DNA of 64,000 nt from Mycobacterium sp. 852013-51886_SCH5428379 (lineage in GTDB: Bacteria; Actinomycetota; Actinomycetes; Mycobacteriales; Mycobacteriaceae), in assembly GCF_001665575.1 (NCBI RefSeq), contig NZ_LZSU01000036.1, forward strand, positions 186,001 to 250,000. Direction: 5' to 3'. A program made the translations under genes and the position numbers. The notes beneath the pieces are model-generated. The model worked only from the letters and a program-made list of their open reading frames with translations, did not search any database and was not told where the DNA came from. Positions 37,756 to 45,816 of this stretch are shown here, piece by piece. The first letter of the stretch is position 1; every line of letters starts with the position of its first letter.

Positions 37756-38274
37756 ATGACTGCCTACGATGTCGGCGTTCTCATCCTGCGTGTGGTGCTC
37801 GGCCTGACCATGGCCGCCCACGGCTACAACAAGTTCTTCGGCGGGGGCCGTATCCCCGGCACCGCCGGCTGGTTCGACAGCATCGGCATGAAGCCCGGCA
37901 TGTTCCACGCCCGGGTCGCCGCCACCACCGAGATGGCCGCCGGGATCGGACTGGCCGTCGGTCTGCTGACCCCGGTGCCCGCCGCGGGTTTCGTCGCACT
38001 CATGCTCGTGGCCGCGTGGACCGTGCACCGCGCCAACGGTTTCTTCATCGTCAAGGAGGGCTGGGAGTACAACCTGATCCTGGCCGCCGCTGCGGTGGCC
38101 GTCCCAGCGATCGGGCCCGGCAAGCTCAGCCTCGACTACGCCCTGTTCCACGGCTCCGGGGTGTGGGATCTGGTGCAGGGCTGGTGGGGACTGGTGATCG
38201 CGCTGGTCCTCGGCCTGGCCGGCGGCATCGGCCAGCTGGTGATCTTCTACCGCCCGCCGGCCAAGACGGGCTGA
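37756..38274 (+). CDS. DoxX family membrane protein
   Basis: A 172-residue membrane protein with four spans and DoxX hallmarks: GLTMAAHGYNKFFGGG near residue 18, ATTEMAAGIGLAVGLLTPVPAAGFVALMLVA in the middle and WEYNLILAAAAVAVPAIGPG. DoxX proteins are linked to respiratory-chain and thiol-redox functions; in mycobacteria a DoxX works with SseA and SodA. It has its own leaderless-type promoter and precedes the DUF3556 gene by 49 bases. Confidence 0.85.
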   Translation: MTAYDVGVLILRVVLGLTMAAHGYNKFFGGGRIPGTAGWFDSIGMKPGMFHARVAATTEMAAGIGLAVGLLTPVPAAGFVALMLVAAWTVHRANGFFIVKEGWEYNLILAAAAVAVPAIGPGKLSLDYALFHGSGVWDLVQGWWGLVIALVLGLAGGIGQLVIFYRPPAKTG

Positions 38275-38297
38275 AACCGGGTAACCCGTTCCGTCAA

Positions 38298-38315
38298 ACT
38301 AGAACGCGTTCTAGT
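38298..38315. promoter_or_regulatory. Perfect KstR-type operator before the DUF3556 gene
   Basis: ACTAGAACGCGTTCTAGT is a perfect 18-base palindrome whose core TAGAACGCGTTCTA fits TnnAACnnGTTnnA. It overlaps TAGTCT (38312-38317), a -10 box ending 6 bases before the ATG at 38324. A bound KstR dimer would shut this leaderless promoter. Confidence 0.8.
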
Positions 38316-38323
38316 CTTGGGGC

Positions 38324-40081
38324 ATGGGATTTCTCAAGCCCGACATGCCCGTCGTCGACTTCGCCGAGTGGAGTAAGGGCACCCGCTCGGAGAAGATCCG
38401 GCCGATGGCCCATCACTGGGCCGAGGTCGGTTTCGGCACGCCCGTGGTGATGCACCTGTTCTACGTGGTGAAGATCCTGCTCTACATCCTCGGCGGCTGG
38501 TTGTTCGCGCTGGCCACCTCCGGTGTCGACCGCTTCACCAACGTCGCGCAGTGGTGGACCGAACCGATCGTGTTCCAGAAGGTCGTGCTGTACACGATGC
38601 TGTTCGAGGTCGTCGGCCTCGGCTGTGGGTTCGGCCCGCTGAATAACCGGTTCTTCCCGCCGATGGGGTCGATCCTGTACTGGCTGAGGCCCGGCACCAT
38701 CCGGCTGCCACCGTGGCCGGGCCGGGTGCCGCTGACCAAGGGCGACACCCGCACCCCGCTGGACGCCGCGCTCTACGGCGCGCTGCTCGTCGTGCTGTTG
38801 ATCGCGTTGTTCTCCGACGGCACCGGACCGGTGCCCGCGCTCGGCACGACCATTGGTGTGCTGCCCATGTGGCAGATCTGGACGATCCTCGGACTGCTCG
38901 CGGTGCTGGGACTGCGCGACAAGGTGATCTTCCTGGCCGCACGCGGTGAGGTCTACGGCTCGTTCACCGTCGCGTTCCTGTTCGTCGGCTACGGCGTCGA
39001 CATGATCCTGGCCGCCAAACTCGTCTGCGTCGCGATCTGGATGGGTGCGGCGACGTCGAAGCTCAACAAGCACTTCCCGTTCGTGATCTCGACGATGATG
39101 TCGAACAACCCACTGATCCGGACGAAGTCGCTGAAGCGCAGGTTCTTCGAGAAGTTCCCCGACGACCTGCGGCCGGGCCGGGTCTCGCGGGTCATCGCCC
39201 ACTTCAGCACCGCGATCGAGATGCTCGTACCGCTGGTGCTGCTGTTCAGCCACGGCGGTTGGCCGACGGCGATCGCCGCGTTCGTCATGCTGGTCTTCCA
39301 CTTCGGCATCCTGTCGGCGATCCCGATGGGCGTGCCGCTGGAGTGGAACGTCTTCATGATGTTCTGCGTGGTGACGCTGTTCGTCGGTCACGCCGACGTC
39401 GGTCTGTCCCAGCTGAGCACACCGCTGCCGGTGGTGCTGTTCGCCGTCCTGGCGATCACCGTGGCGCTGGGAAACCTGTTCCCGCGCAAGATCTCCTTCC
39501 TGCCGGGGATGCGGTACTACGCCGGCAACTGGGACACCACGTGGTGGTGCATCAAGCCGTCGGCCAACGAGAAGATCGAGCGCGGACTCGTCGCCATCGC
39601 CAGCATGCCGGCCTCCCAGCTCGAGAAGGTGTACGGCAGCCCCGAACAGGCGATGATCTACCTGTACAAGGGATATGCGTTCCGCGGCTTCAACTCTCAC
39701 GGCAAAGCGCTGTTGACGCTGGTGCACAACGCCCTGGCCGGACGCAACCAGGACGACTACGTCATCACCGAAGGCGAACGGTTGTGCAGTACCGCGGTCG
39801 GCTGGAACTTCGGCGACGGCCACATGCACAACGAGCAGTTGATCGCCGCAATGCAGAAGCGCTGTCATTTCGAACCCGGCGAGGTGCGCGTCATCCTCCT
39901 CGACGCCCAGCCGATCCACCGGCAGCGTCAGGAGTACCGGCTCGTCGACGCCGCCACGGGCGAGTTCGAACGCGGCTACGTCAACGTATCCGACATGGTG
40001 ACCGGCCAGCCGTGGAGCGACGACATCCCGGTCCAGGTGACGTGGCGGCGGGACAGCGCTACCCCATCCAGTCGGGGGTGA
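38324..40081 (+). CDS. DUF3556 multi-spanning membrane protein, KstR-box controlled
   Basis: A 585-residue integral membrane protein with about eight spans (for example VVMHLFYVVKILLYILGGWLF, ALLVVLLIALF, IAAFVMLVFHFGILSAI, VVLFAVLAITVALGNLF) up to about residue 390, then a soluble C-terminal domain (WNFGDGHMHNEQLIAAMQKRCHF, LLDAQPIHRQRQEYRLVDAATGEFERG). It fits DUF3556 proteins of mycolate-containing actinobacteria, function unknown. The operator suggests a role with steroids or related lipids. The final residues TPSSRG and stop come from a 35-base tandem repeat. Confidence 0.8.
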   Translation: MGFLKPDMPVVDFAEWSKGTRSEKIRPMAHHWAEVGFGTPVVMHLFYVVKILLYILGGWLFALATSGVDRFTNVAQWWTEPIVFQKVVLYTMLFEVVGLGCGFGPLNNRFFPPMGSILYWLRPGTIRLPPWPGRVPLTKGDTRTPLDAALYGALLVVLLIALFSDGTGPVPALGTTIGVLPMWQIWTILGLLAVLGLRDKVIFLAARGEVYGSFTVAFLFVGYGVDMILAAKLVCVAIWMGAATSKLNKHFPFVISTMMSNNPLIRTKSLKRRFFEKFPDDLRPGRVSRVIAHFSTAIEMLVPLVLLFSHGGWPTAIAAFVMLVFHFGILSAIPMGVPLEWNVFMMFCVVTLFVGHADVGLSQLSTPLPVVLFAVLAITVALGNLFPRKISFLPGMRYYAGNWDTTWWCIKPSANEKIERGLVAIASMPASQLEKVYGSPEQAMIYLYKGYAFRGFNSHGKALLTLVHNALAGRNQDDYVITEGERLCSTAVGWNFGDGHMHNEQLIAAMQKRCHFEPGEVRVILLDAQPIHRQRQEYRLVDAATGEFERGYVNVSDMVTGQPWSDDIPVQVTWRRDSATPSSRG

Positions 40082-40138
40082 TCCGCAAGCTCCTCACCCC
40101 ATCCAGTCGGGGGTGATCCGCAAGCTCCTCACCCCATC
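40061..40138. repeat. 35-base tandem repeat across the ends of two convergent genes
   Basis: Two identical 35-base units (40061-40095, 40096-40130) and 8 bases of a third. Each unit carries a plus-strand TGA for DUF3556 and a minus-strand sequence like the last codons of the GntR gene, so it looks like a duplication of the junction of the two 3' ends, and it could vary in copy number between strains. Confidence 0.9.
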
Positions 40139-40914
40139 ACGTCCCGGACCTTGACCGTCTCCAACCCCTGCAGCAACAGCGCACGCGCGGTGTCGAGGTG
40201 TTTGCGCCAGTGCGCCTCGGCGGCCGCGCCGTCGCCGGAGCGCATCAGCTGCAGCAGCCGGCGATAGGACCGCATCAGCTTGTCGTAGTCCGACTTCGAC
40301 GGGGGATTGCTCTCGCTCATCGCGAACGCCGTGTGCCGCACCGTGATCTCGTGCAGCATCCCGGCGATGATGTTGAGCGTCGCATTGCCCGACAGCTCGA
40401 CCATCCGGCGGTGGAACTCACCCGTCGTCTCGGCGAGCCGACCCGTGTCCCAGCCGTCCGGCACATCCTCGGCCAGCGTGCGTTCCAGTTCGTCGTAGGC
40501 GGCGGTGTTGCCCGATTCGGTGAGCAACCGCACCGCCATCGGCTCGATGCCGGAGCGGGCCGTCATGACGTCGGCGATGGTCGCGCCCGACAGCTCGAGC
40601 AGCAGCCCGGCTGGGCGCGCGACGATCTCCGGTCCCGGAACCCGCACCCGGGCGCCGGTACGCGATCCACGGCGCACCTCCACGAGCCGTTCGGACTCCA
40701 GCACCCGCACGGCCTCGCGCAGCGTGGGCCGGCTGACGCCGAAATGCGCCATCAGTTCGGCTTCATTGGGGAGGAAGTCGCCCTCTTTGAGCTGTCCGTC
40801 GACGACCATGCGGCGCAAGGTGCCCGCCACCAACTCGGCCGTCTTCGGAGAGCGGACGGCGGCGGTCGCGGCGCTCACCCCGATCATCGGGGCCAGCGGT
40901 GTCGTTCGAGCCAC
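40129..40914 (-). CDS. GntR/FCD (FadR-subfamily) transcriptional regulator
   Basis: A 261-residue regulator: winged HTH of the GntR type (LKEGDFLPNEAELMAHFGVSRPTLREAVRVLESERLVEVRRGSRTGARV, residues about 40-90) followed by an all-helical FCD domain with metal-ligand histidines in TGEFHRRMVELSGN and ITVRHTAFAM. FCD domains bind acyl-CoAs or organic acids. GTG 40914 has GGAGG about 8 bases upstream. It is divergent from the thiolase operon, its likely target. Its 3' end reaches the 35-base tandem repeat. Confidence 0.88.
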   Translation of the reverse strand: MARTTPLAPMIGVSAATAAVRSPKTAELVAGTLRRMVVDGQLKEGDFLPNEAELMAHFGVSRPTLREAVRVLESERLVEVRRGSRTGARVRVPGPEIVARPAGLLLELSGATIADVMTARSGIEPMAVRLLTESGNTAAYDELERTLAEDVPDGWDTGRLAETTGEFHRRMVELSGNATLNIIAGMLHEITVRHTAFAMSESNPPSKSDYDKLMRSYRRLLQLMRSGDGAAAEAHWRKHLDTARALLLQGLETVKVRDVMG

Positions 40915-41002
40915 CTGGCCTCCCTATCCGCTGCCAGCCGACGGCCGGCTGTACAACTCAGTAAACCATCTGACCGAGGGAACGAGCGTGACGCGCGTCC
41001 AC

Positions 41003-41042
41003 CAACCAGCTGGTTGACCTAGTAAACCTTGTCCTCTACCGT
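41003..41042 (+). promoter_or_regulatory. Sigma-70-type promoter with operator palindrome for the thiolase operon
   Basis: TTGACC (41014-41019), a 17-base spacer, then TACCGT (41037-41042) make a near-canonical promoter. The perfect 14-base palindrome CAACCAGCTGGTTG (41003-41016) overlaps the -35, as expected for a repressor such as the divergent GntR. AGTAAACC also occurs twice nearby, at 40971 and 41021. Confidence 0.55.
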
Positions 41043-41087
41043 CGTGTCGAACCCGCCTGTTTGTTGGAACTTCGAAGGAGAAGTGTC

Positions 41088-42245
41088 ATGGCTGATGCCG
41101 TCATCGTCGAGGCCGTGCGGTCGCCCGTCGGCAAGCGCAACGGAGCGCTGTCGGGAGTACACCCCGCCGAGCTCTCCGCCCAGGTCCTCAACGGATTGGT
41201 CGAGCGCGCAGGCGTGGATCCCGCGCTGGTCGACGACGTCATCTGGGGCTGTGTCATGCAGGCCGGTGAGCAGGCCCTCGACATCGCCCGCACCGCGGTG
41301 CTCTCCGCCGGCTGGCCCGAGACGGTGCCCGGCGTGACGGTCGACCGCCAGTGCGGGTCGAGCCAGCAGTCGCTGCACTTCGCCGTCGCCGGTGTGGTGG
41401 CCGGCCACTACGACGTCGTCGTGGCCGGCGGTGTCGAGTCGATGTCGCGCACCCCGATGGGCTCCTCGCTGGCCAACGGCGGCAACCCCTACGGCGAGTC
41501 GTTCAAGGCCCGCTACGACAAGACCCCGAACCAGGGTGTGGGCGCCGAGATGATCGCCGAGCAGTGGGGTCTGAGCCGCACCGAGCTCGACGAGTTCTCG
41601 CTGCGATCCCATGAGAAGGCCGCTGCCGCACAGGATTCCGGCGCCTTCGCCGACCAGATCGTCGGCATCAAGACCAAGGACGCCGACGGCAACGACACCG
41701 TCGTCCTCGAGGATGGCGGTATCCGCCGCGGTGGCACCGTCGAGTCGATGGCCAAGATCAAGCCGGCTTTCAAGGAGGACGGCGTGATCCACGCCGGCAA
41801 CTCCAGCCAGATCTCCGACGGATCGGCTGCGTTGCTGCTCATGTCGGCCGAGAAGGCCAAGGAGCTGGGCCTCAAGCCGCTGGCGAAGGTGCACACCGCG
41901 GTGTTGGCCGGCGCCGATCCGGTGATCATGCTGACCGCGCCGATCCCGGCCACGCAGAAGGCGCTCAAGAAGTCCGGCCTGAGCCTGGACCAGATCGGTG
42001 CGTTCGAGGTCAACGAGGCGTTCGCCCCGGTCCCGATGGCGTGGCTCAAGGACATCGGCGCCGACGAGAAGGTGCTCAACCCCAACGGCGGAGCCATCGC
42101 ACTCGGCCATCCGCTCGGCGGCTCGGGTGCGCGCATCCTGACCACGCTGCTCTACCACATGCGGGACAACAACATTCAGTACGGCTTGCAGACCATGTGC
42201 GAGGGTGGCGGCCAGGCCAACGCGACGATCCTGGAACTCCTGTGA
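41088..42245 (+). CDS. Acetyl-CoA C-acyltransferase (thiolase)
   Basis: A 385-residue thiolase: nucleophile cysteine C89 in VDRQCGSSQQ, the GHPLGGSGAR histidine near 345, and the second catalytic cysteine C371 in TMCEGGGQA. It cleaves 3-ketoacyl-CoA with CoA, or runs the reverse condensation. ATG 41088 has GAAGGAG 7-13 bases upstream. It is the first gene of a coupled beta-oxidation trio (thiolase, enoyl-CoA hydratase, acyl-CoA dehydrogenase) opposite a GntR regulator. Chain-length preference cannot be read; a FadA-type symbol is not assigned. Confidence 0.93.
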   Translation: MADAVIVEAVRSPVGKRNGALSGVHPAELSAQVLNGLVERAGVDPALVDDVIWGCVMQAGEQALDIARTAVLSAGWPETVPGVTVDRQCGSSQQSLHFAVAGVVAGHYDVVVAGGVESMSRTPMGSSLANGGNPYGESFKARYDKTPNQGVGAEMIAEQWGLSRTELDEFSLRSHEKAAAAQDSGAFADQIVGIKTKDADGNDTVVLEDGGIRRGGTVESMAKIKPAFKEDGVIHAGNSSQISDGSAALLLMSAEKAKELGLKPLAKVHTAVLAGADPVIMLTAPIPATQKALKKSGLSLDQIGAFEVNEAFAPVPMAWLKDIGADEKVLNPNGGAIALGHPLGGSGARILTTLLYHMRDNNIQYGLQTMCEGGGQANATILELL

Positions 42246-43054
42246 CCGAGGCCGCGACCCCTGTGCCCGGCGCTCTCGTCGAACGCCGGGGCAACGTCAT
42301 GATCATCACGATCAACCGGCCCGAGGCCCGCAACGCGATCAACGCGTCGGTGTCCATCGGGGTCGGCGACGCCCTCGAGGAAGCGCAGCAGGACCCGGAG
42401 GTCCGGGCGGTCATCCTGACCGGTGCCGGCGACAAATCCTTCTGCGCCGGAGCCGATCTCAAGGCGATCTCCCGCGGCGAGAACCTCTTTCACCCCGAGC
42501 ATTCGGAGTGGGGTTTCGCCGGCTACGTACGCCACTTCATCGACAAGCCGACCATCGCCGCGGTCAACGGCACCGCGCTGGGCGGCGGTACCGAACTCGC
42601 GCTCGCCAGCGATCTGGTGGTCGCCGAGGAACGTGCGAAATTCGGCCTGCCCGAGGTCAAGCGGGGCCTGATCGCCGGTGCCGGTGGGGTGTTCCGCGTC
42701 GTGCAGCAGTTGCCGCAGAAGGTCGCCCTGGAGCTGATCTACACCGGTGAGCCGCTGTCGTCGGCGGATGCGCTCAAGTGGGGCCTGATCAATCAGGTGG
42801 TGCCGGACGGCTCAGGAAGCAGCGCGGTCGATGCCGCGCTCGAACTCGCCGCACGGATCACCTGCAACGCGCCGCTGGCGGTGCGGGCCAGCAAGCGGGT
42901 GTCCTACGGCGCCGTCGACGGTGTGGTCGCCGCCGACGAGCCGTTCTGGAAGCAGACGTTCAGCGAGTTCTCCACGCTGCTGAAGACCGAGGACGCGATG
43001 GAGGGTCCGATGGCCTTCGCGCAGAAGCGCGAACCGGTCTGGAAAGCCAAGTAA
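42242..43054 (+). CDS. Enoyl-CoA hydratase (crotonase family)
   Basis: A 270-residue crotonase: oxyanion-hole segments FCAGADLKAI near residue 65 and AVNGTALGGGTELALASD near 105, and the catalytic-region LPEVKRGLIAGAGG with the glutamate near 138. It hydrates trans-2-enoyl-CoA. The GTG 42242 overlaps the thiolase stop by 4 bases. Many mycobacterial EchA paralogues exist, so no number is assigned. Confidence 0.9.
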   Translation: MTEAATPVPGALVERRGNVMIITINRPEARNAINASVSIGVGDALEEAQQDPEVRAVILTGAGDKSFCAGADLKAISRGENLFHPEHSEWGFAGYVRHFIDKPTIAAVNGTALGGGTELALASDLVVAEERAKFGLPEVKRGLIAGAGGVFRVVQQLPQKVALELIYTGEPLSSADALKWGLINQVVPDGSGSSAVDAALELAARITCNAPLAVRASKRVSYGAVDGVVAADEPFWKQTFSEFSTLLKTEDAMEGPMAFAQKREPVWKAK

Positions 43055-43075
43055 CACAAGACGTTAGGAAATACC

Positions 43076-44218
43076 ATGAAACGCACCATCTACGACGCCG
43101 AGCACGAGGCGTTCCGCGACACCGTCAAGGAGTACATCGAGCGCGAACTCGTCCCGAACGCCGAGAAGTGGGAGACCGAGCGCATCGTCGACCGGTCGGC
43201 CTACACCGCGGCGGGTAAGTACGGGCTCATCGGGTTCAACATGCCCGAGGAGTACGGCGGCGGTGGCTCCGACGACTTCCGGTTCAACGCGATCATCGAC
43301 GAGGAGACCGCCAAGGCCGGGGTGCACGGTCCCGCGCTGAGCCTGCACAACGACGTCGTCGGCCCCTACTTCAAGGACCTGACCAACGACGAGCAGAAGA
43401 AGCGCTGGCTGCCCGGCATCACCAGCGGCGAGACGATCATCGCCGTCGCGATGACCGAGCCCGGCGCGGGCAGCGACCTCGCGGGCATCCGGACCTCCGC
43501 CGTGCGTGACGGGGACGACTGGATCATCAACGGCTCCAAGACGTTCATCTCCTCGGGTATCAACTGCGACCTCTGCGTCGTCGTCGCCCGCACCGATCCG
43601 GAGGCCGGTCACAAGGGCTTCTCACTGTTCGTGGTGGAGCGGGACATGGAGGGCTTCAGCCGCGGCCGCAAGCTCGACAAGATGGGCCTGCATTCGCAGG
43701 ACACCTCCGAGCTGCACTTCGAGAACGTCCGGGTGCCCAACGCCAACCTGCTCGGCAAGGAGGGTCGCGGGTTCTACCACCTGATGACCAACCTGCCCTC
43801 GGAGCGGCTGTCGATCGCGATCTCGGCGATCGCCGGCGCGCGTGCGGTGTTCGACGAGACGCTGCAGTACAGCAAGGACCGCAAGGCGTTCGGCCAGCCG
43901 ATCGGCAGCTTCCAGCACAACCGCTTCCTGCTCGCCGAGATGGAGACCGAGCTCGAGGTCACCGAGAACTACATCGACCGCTGCCTGCAGGGCGTCGTGG
44001 ACGGTGAGCTGACCGCCGTCGAGGCGGCGAAGGCCAAGTGGTGGGCGACCGAGGTGGCCAAGAAGGTCGTCGACCAGTGCGTGCAGCTGCACGGCGGCTA
44101 CGGCTACATGCTCGAGTACCGCGTCGCGCGCGCCTACGTGGACGGCCGCATCCAGACGATCTTCGGTGGCACCACCGAGATCATGAAGGAGATCATCGGC
44201 CGCGACCTCGGCGTCTGA
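43076..44218 (+). CDS. Acyl-CoA dehydrogenase
   Basis: A 380-residue FAD-dependent dehydrogenase of normal length: FAD/substrate segments IAVAMTEPGAGSDLAGIRTSA near residue 122 and GSKTFISSGINCDLCVVVARTD near 150, and the C-terminal LHGGYGYMLEYRVARAYVDGRIQTIFGGTTEIMKEIIGR. The catalytic base expected near residue 360 is consistent with the GxTE region. It oxidises acyl-CoA to 2-enoyl-CoA, completing the trio with the preceding two genes; an AGGAAATACC region lies before the ATG. A strong terminator follows. Confidence 0.92.
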   Translation: MKRTIYDAEHEAFRDTVKEYIERELVPNAEKWETERIVDRSAYTAAGKYGLIGFNMPEEYGGGGSDDFRFNAIIDEETAKAGVHGPALSLHNDVVGPYFKDLTNDEQKKRWLPGITSGETIIAVAMTEPGAGSDLAGIRTSAVRDGDDWIINGSKTFISSGINCDLCVVVARTDPEAGHKGFSLFVVERDMEGFSRGRKLDKMGLHSQDTSELHFENVRVPNANLLGKEGRGFYHLMTNLPSERLSIAISAIAGARAVFDETLQYSKDRKAFGQPIGSFQHNRFLLAEMETELEVTENYIDRCLQGVVDGELTAVEAAKAKWWATEVAKKVVDQCVQLHGGYGYMLEYRVARAYVDGRIQTIFGGTTEIMKEIIGRDLGV

Positions 44219-44243
44219 GGTTCGTCAGTTCGTCCCCCTGAAA

Positions 44244-44281
44244 CAGAATCGCCCCGCCTCGCAAGAGGAGGGGCGATTCTG
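44244..44281. terminator. Strong hairpin terminator between convergent genes
   Basis: Arms 44244-44260 and 44265-44281 pair over 17 positions with a single mismatch and a GCAA tetraloop. It lies 26 bases after the acyl-CoA dehydrogenase stop and just before the stop of the convergent fasciclin gene, so it could end transcription from both sides. No T-tract follows, as usual in mycobacteria. Confidence 0.8.
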
Positions 44282-44294
44282 CACTATCCGAGTG

Positions 44295-45023
44295 TCAGGC
44301 GGCCGGGGCCGCGGTCTCAGCGGGCAGCGGCGTCGCGGGCTCGGTGGTCTCGGTCGGGGTGTCGGTCGTTGTGGTCTCGGTCGTCGACGAGGTCCCCGTC
44401 GGGGTGAGCGGCGTCGGCGCATCGGCCGGATCGAGCACCGTGTCGATCATGTAGATCCGGGCGTTCTCGGCAGAGATCCCGCCGCAGATCACCTTGGCGG
44501 TGTCGTTGACCGTGATGTCACCGTTCGTGCCGACGACGTTGATCTCGGCGCCCTGCTGGGTGGGCCGCTGACCCTTCACGTCGGCGGGACCCAGCAGACC
44601 GAGGAACACGTGGTAGTAGTCCAGGTCGGTCAGCGCGGCCGGATTGCTCTTCAACGCCTCGAGCTGCTCGGGCGGCAGCTTCGCGAACGCCTCGTTGGTC
44701 GGCGCGAACACCACGTACGGGCCGTTGTCGAGCACCGACGCCACGTTCACCGCGGGGTTGAGCCCGCCGGAGACCGCCGCGCTGAAGGTGCTCAGGTCCG
44801 GGATCTGCGCGAGGACCTGGCTGACCGGCTGGTTGGCGAAGCTCTTCCAGTTCGGGTTGGCTGCCCGGAAGGGATCGCAGTCGCCCTCGAGCGGGCCGAG
44901 CGGGGTCTCCACCGACGACGGCTCGGTCGTGGGCTGGGCATAGGCATTGACCGACAGGGGCAGGGACACCGCGATCGCGGCGATACCCACGGCGGCTCCC
45001 ACTGTCTTGATGCGGGTATTCAC
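44295..45023 (-). CDS. Secreted fasciclin-domain protein (MPT70/83-like)
   Basis: A 242-residue exported protein: a signal peptide of about 30 residues (RIKTVGAAVGIAAIAVSLPLSVNAYAQ), one fasciclin domain (about 60-195) with SVLDNGPYVVFAPTNEAFAKLP and DLDYYHVFLGLL, and a C-terminal Thr/Pro/Glu-rich tail (TSSTTETTTTDTPTETTEP) that may be glycosylated. MPT70 and MPT83 of the M. tuberculosis complex share the domain. Cysteines at about 49 and 180 could pair. No lipobox was seen, so it is probably released rather than lipidated. Confidence 0.85.
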   Translation of the reverse strand: MNTRIKTVGAAVGIAAIAVSLPLSVNAYAQPTTEPSSVETPLGPLEGDCDPFRAANPNWKSFANQPVSQVLAQIPDLSTFSAAVSGGLNPAVNVASVLDNGPYVVFAPTNEAFAKLPPEQLEALKSNPAALTDLDYYHVFLGLLGPADVKGQRPTQQGAEINVVGTNGDITVNDTAKVICGGISAENARIYMIDTVLDPADAPTPLTPTGTSSTTETTTTDTPTETTEPATPLPAETAAPAA

Positions 45024-45221
45024 TCTCGGCTCCTCAGCTCGTCAGGACGCCTGCGGATGGGCGGCGTCGGACCGGCTACCTGTGTGGCGCCGTTTCGGAT
45101 GCTAAGGGCACCGCTGGCCTGCGACCAACTCGGCGACCTGCACCTTCACCCGCCGGAGGCTGCTGACCTGCACCGATGCAGGCTGAATCGGTTGTCTCAC
45201 ACCGCAGCACAAACGCCCGCA

Positions 45222-45227
45222 TACGAT
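45222..45227 (+). promoter_or_regulatory. -10 box (TACGAT) of a leaderless promoter
   Basis: TACGAT ends 7 bases before the ATG at 45235. It supports that ATG over the in-frame ATG at 45226, which would lie inside the -10 box. Confidence 0.5.
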
Positions 45228-45234
45228 GACGCCC

Positions 45235-45747
45235 ATGCCAGAACCGCTGATCATCACCCTCGGTGAGAACGCCCCGGACCTGCACGAGACGGCGTGGGTC
45301 GCGCCCAACGCCGCGGTGATCGGCCGGGTGTCGCTGCTCGCGAAGGCCAGTGTCTGGTACGGCGCCACTCTGCGCGCCGAGGTCGAGCCGATCGAGATCG
45401 GGATGGGCAGCAACATCCAGGACGGCGTCACCGTGCACGTCGATCCCGGCTTCCCGGCCACCATCGGCGCCAACGTCAGCGTCGGGCACAACGCGGTCCT
45501 GCACGGCTGCACCATCGAGGACGACTGCTTGATCGGGATGGGCGCCGTCGTCCTCAACGGAGCGCGGATCGGCCGGGGCTCGCTGGTCGCGGCCGGCGCC
45601 GTCGTTCCGCAGGGCGCGCAGATCCCCGAGCGGTCGCTGGTCGCCGGCGTCCCCGGCAAGGTGCGTCGCGAACTCGCCGACGCCGACGTCGACGGCAACC
45701 GCACCAACGCGGTGCTCTACCAGCACCTGGTCGACGTGCACCGCTGA
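45235..45747 (+). CDS. Gamma carbonic anhydrase-like hexapeptide-repeat protein
   Basis: A 170-residue left-handed beta-helix protein, similar to Rv3525c: repeated hexapeptides (AAVIGRVSLLAKASVWYGATLRAE, IGANVSVGHNAVLHGCTIEDDCLIGMGAVVLNGARIG). The zinc ligands fit TVHVDPG and SVGHNAVLHG. Some members hydrate CO2, others are inactive scaffolds. ATG 45235 is chosen from the leaderless -10 box. The gene is divergent from the fasciclin gene. Confidence 0.88.
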   Translation: MPEPLIITLGENAPDLHETAWVAPNAAVIGRVSLLAKASVWYGATLRAEVEPIEIGMGSNIQDGVTVHVDPGFPATIGANVSVGHNAVLHGCTIEDDCLIGMGAVVLNGARIGRGSLVAAGAVVPQGAQIPERSLVAGVPGKVRRELADADVDGNRTNAVLYQHLVDVHR

Positions 45748-45816
45748 CAGCGGGGTGTGGCGCGGGCAACGCCAACACGACGGTTCCCGGCGAGCGGACC
45801 CGGGTACCAAGCGGGA

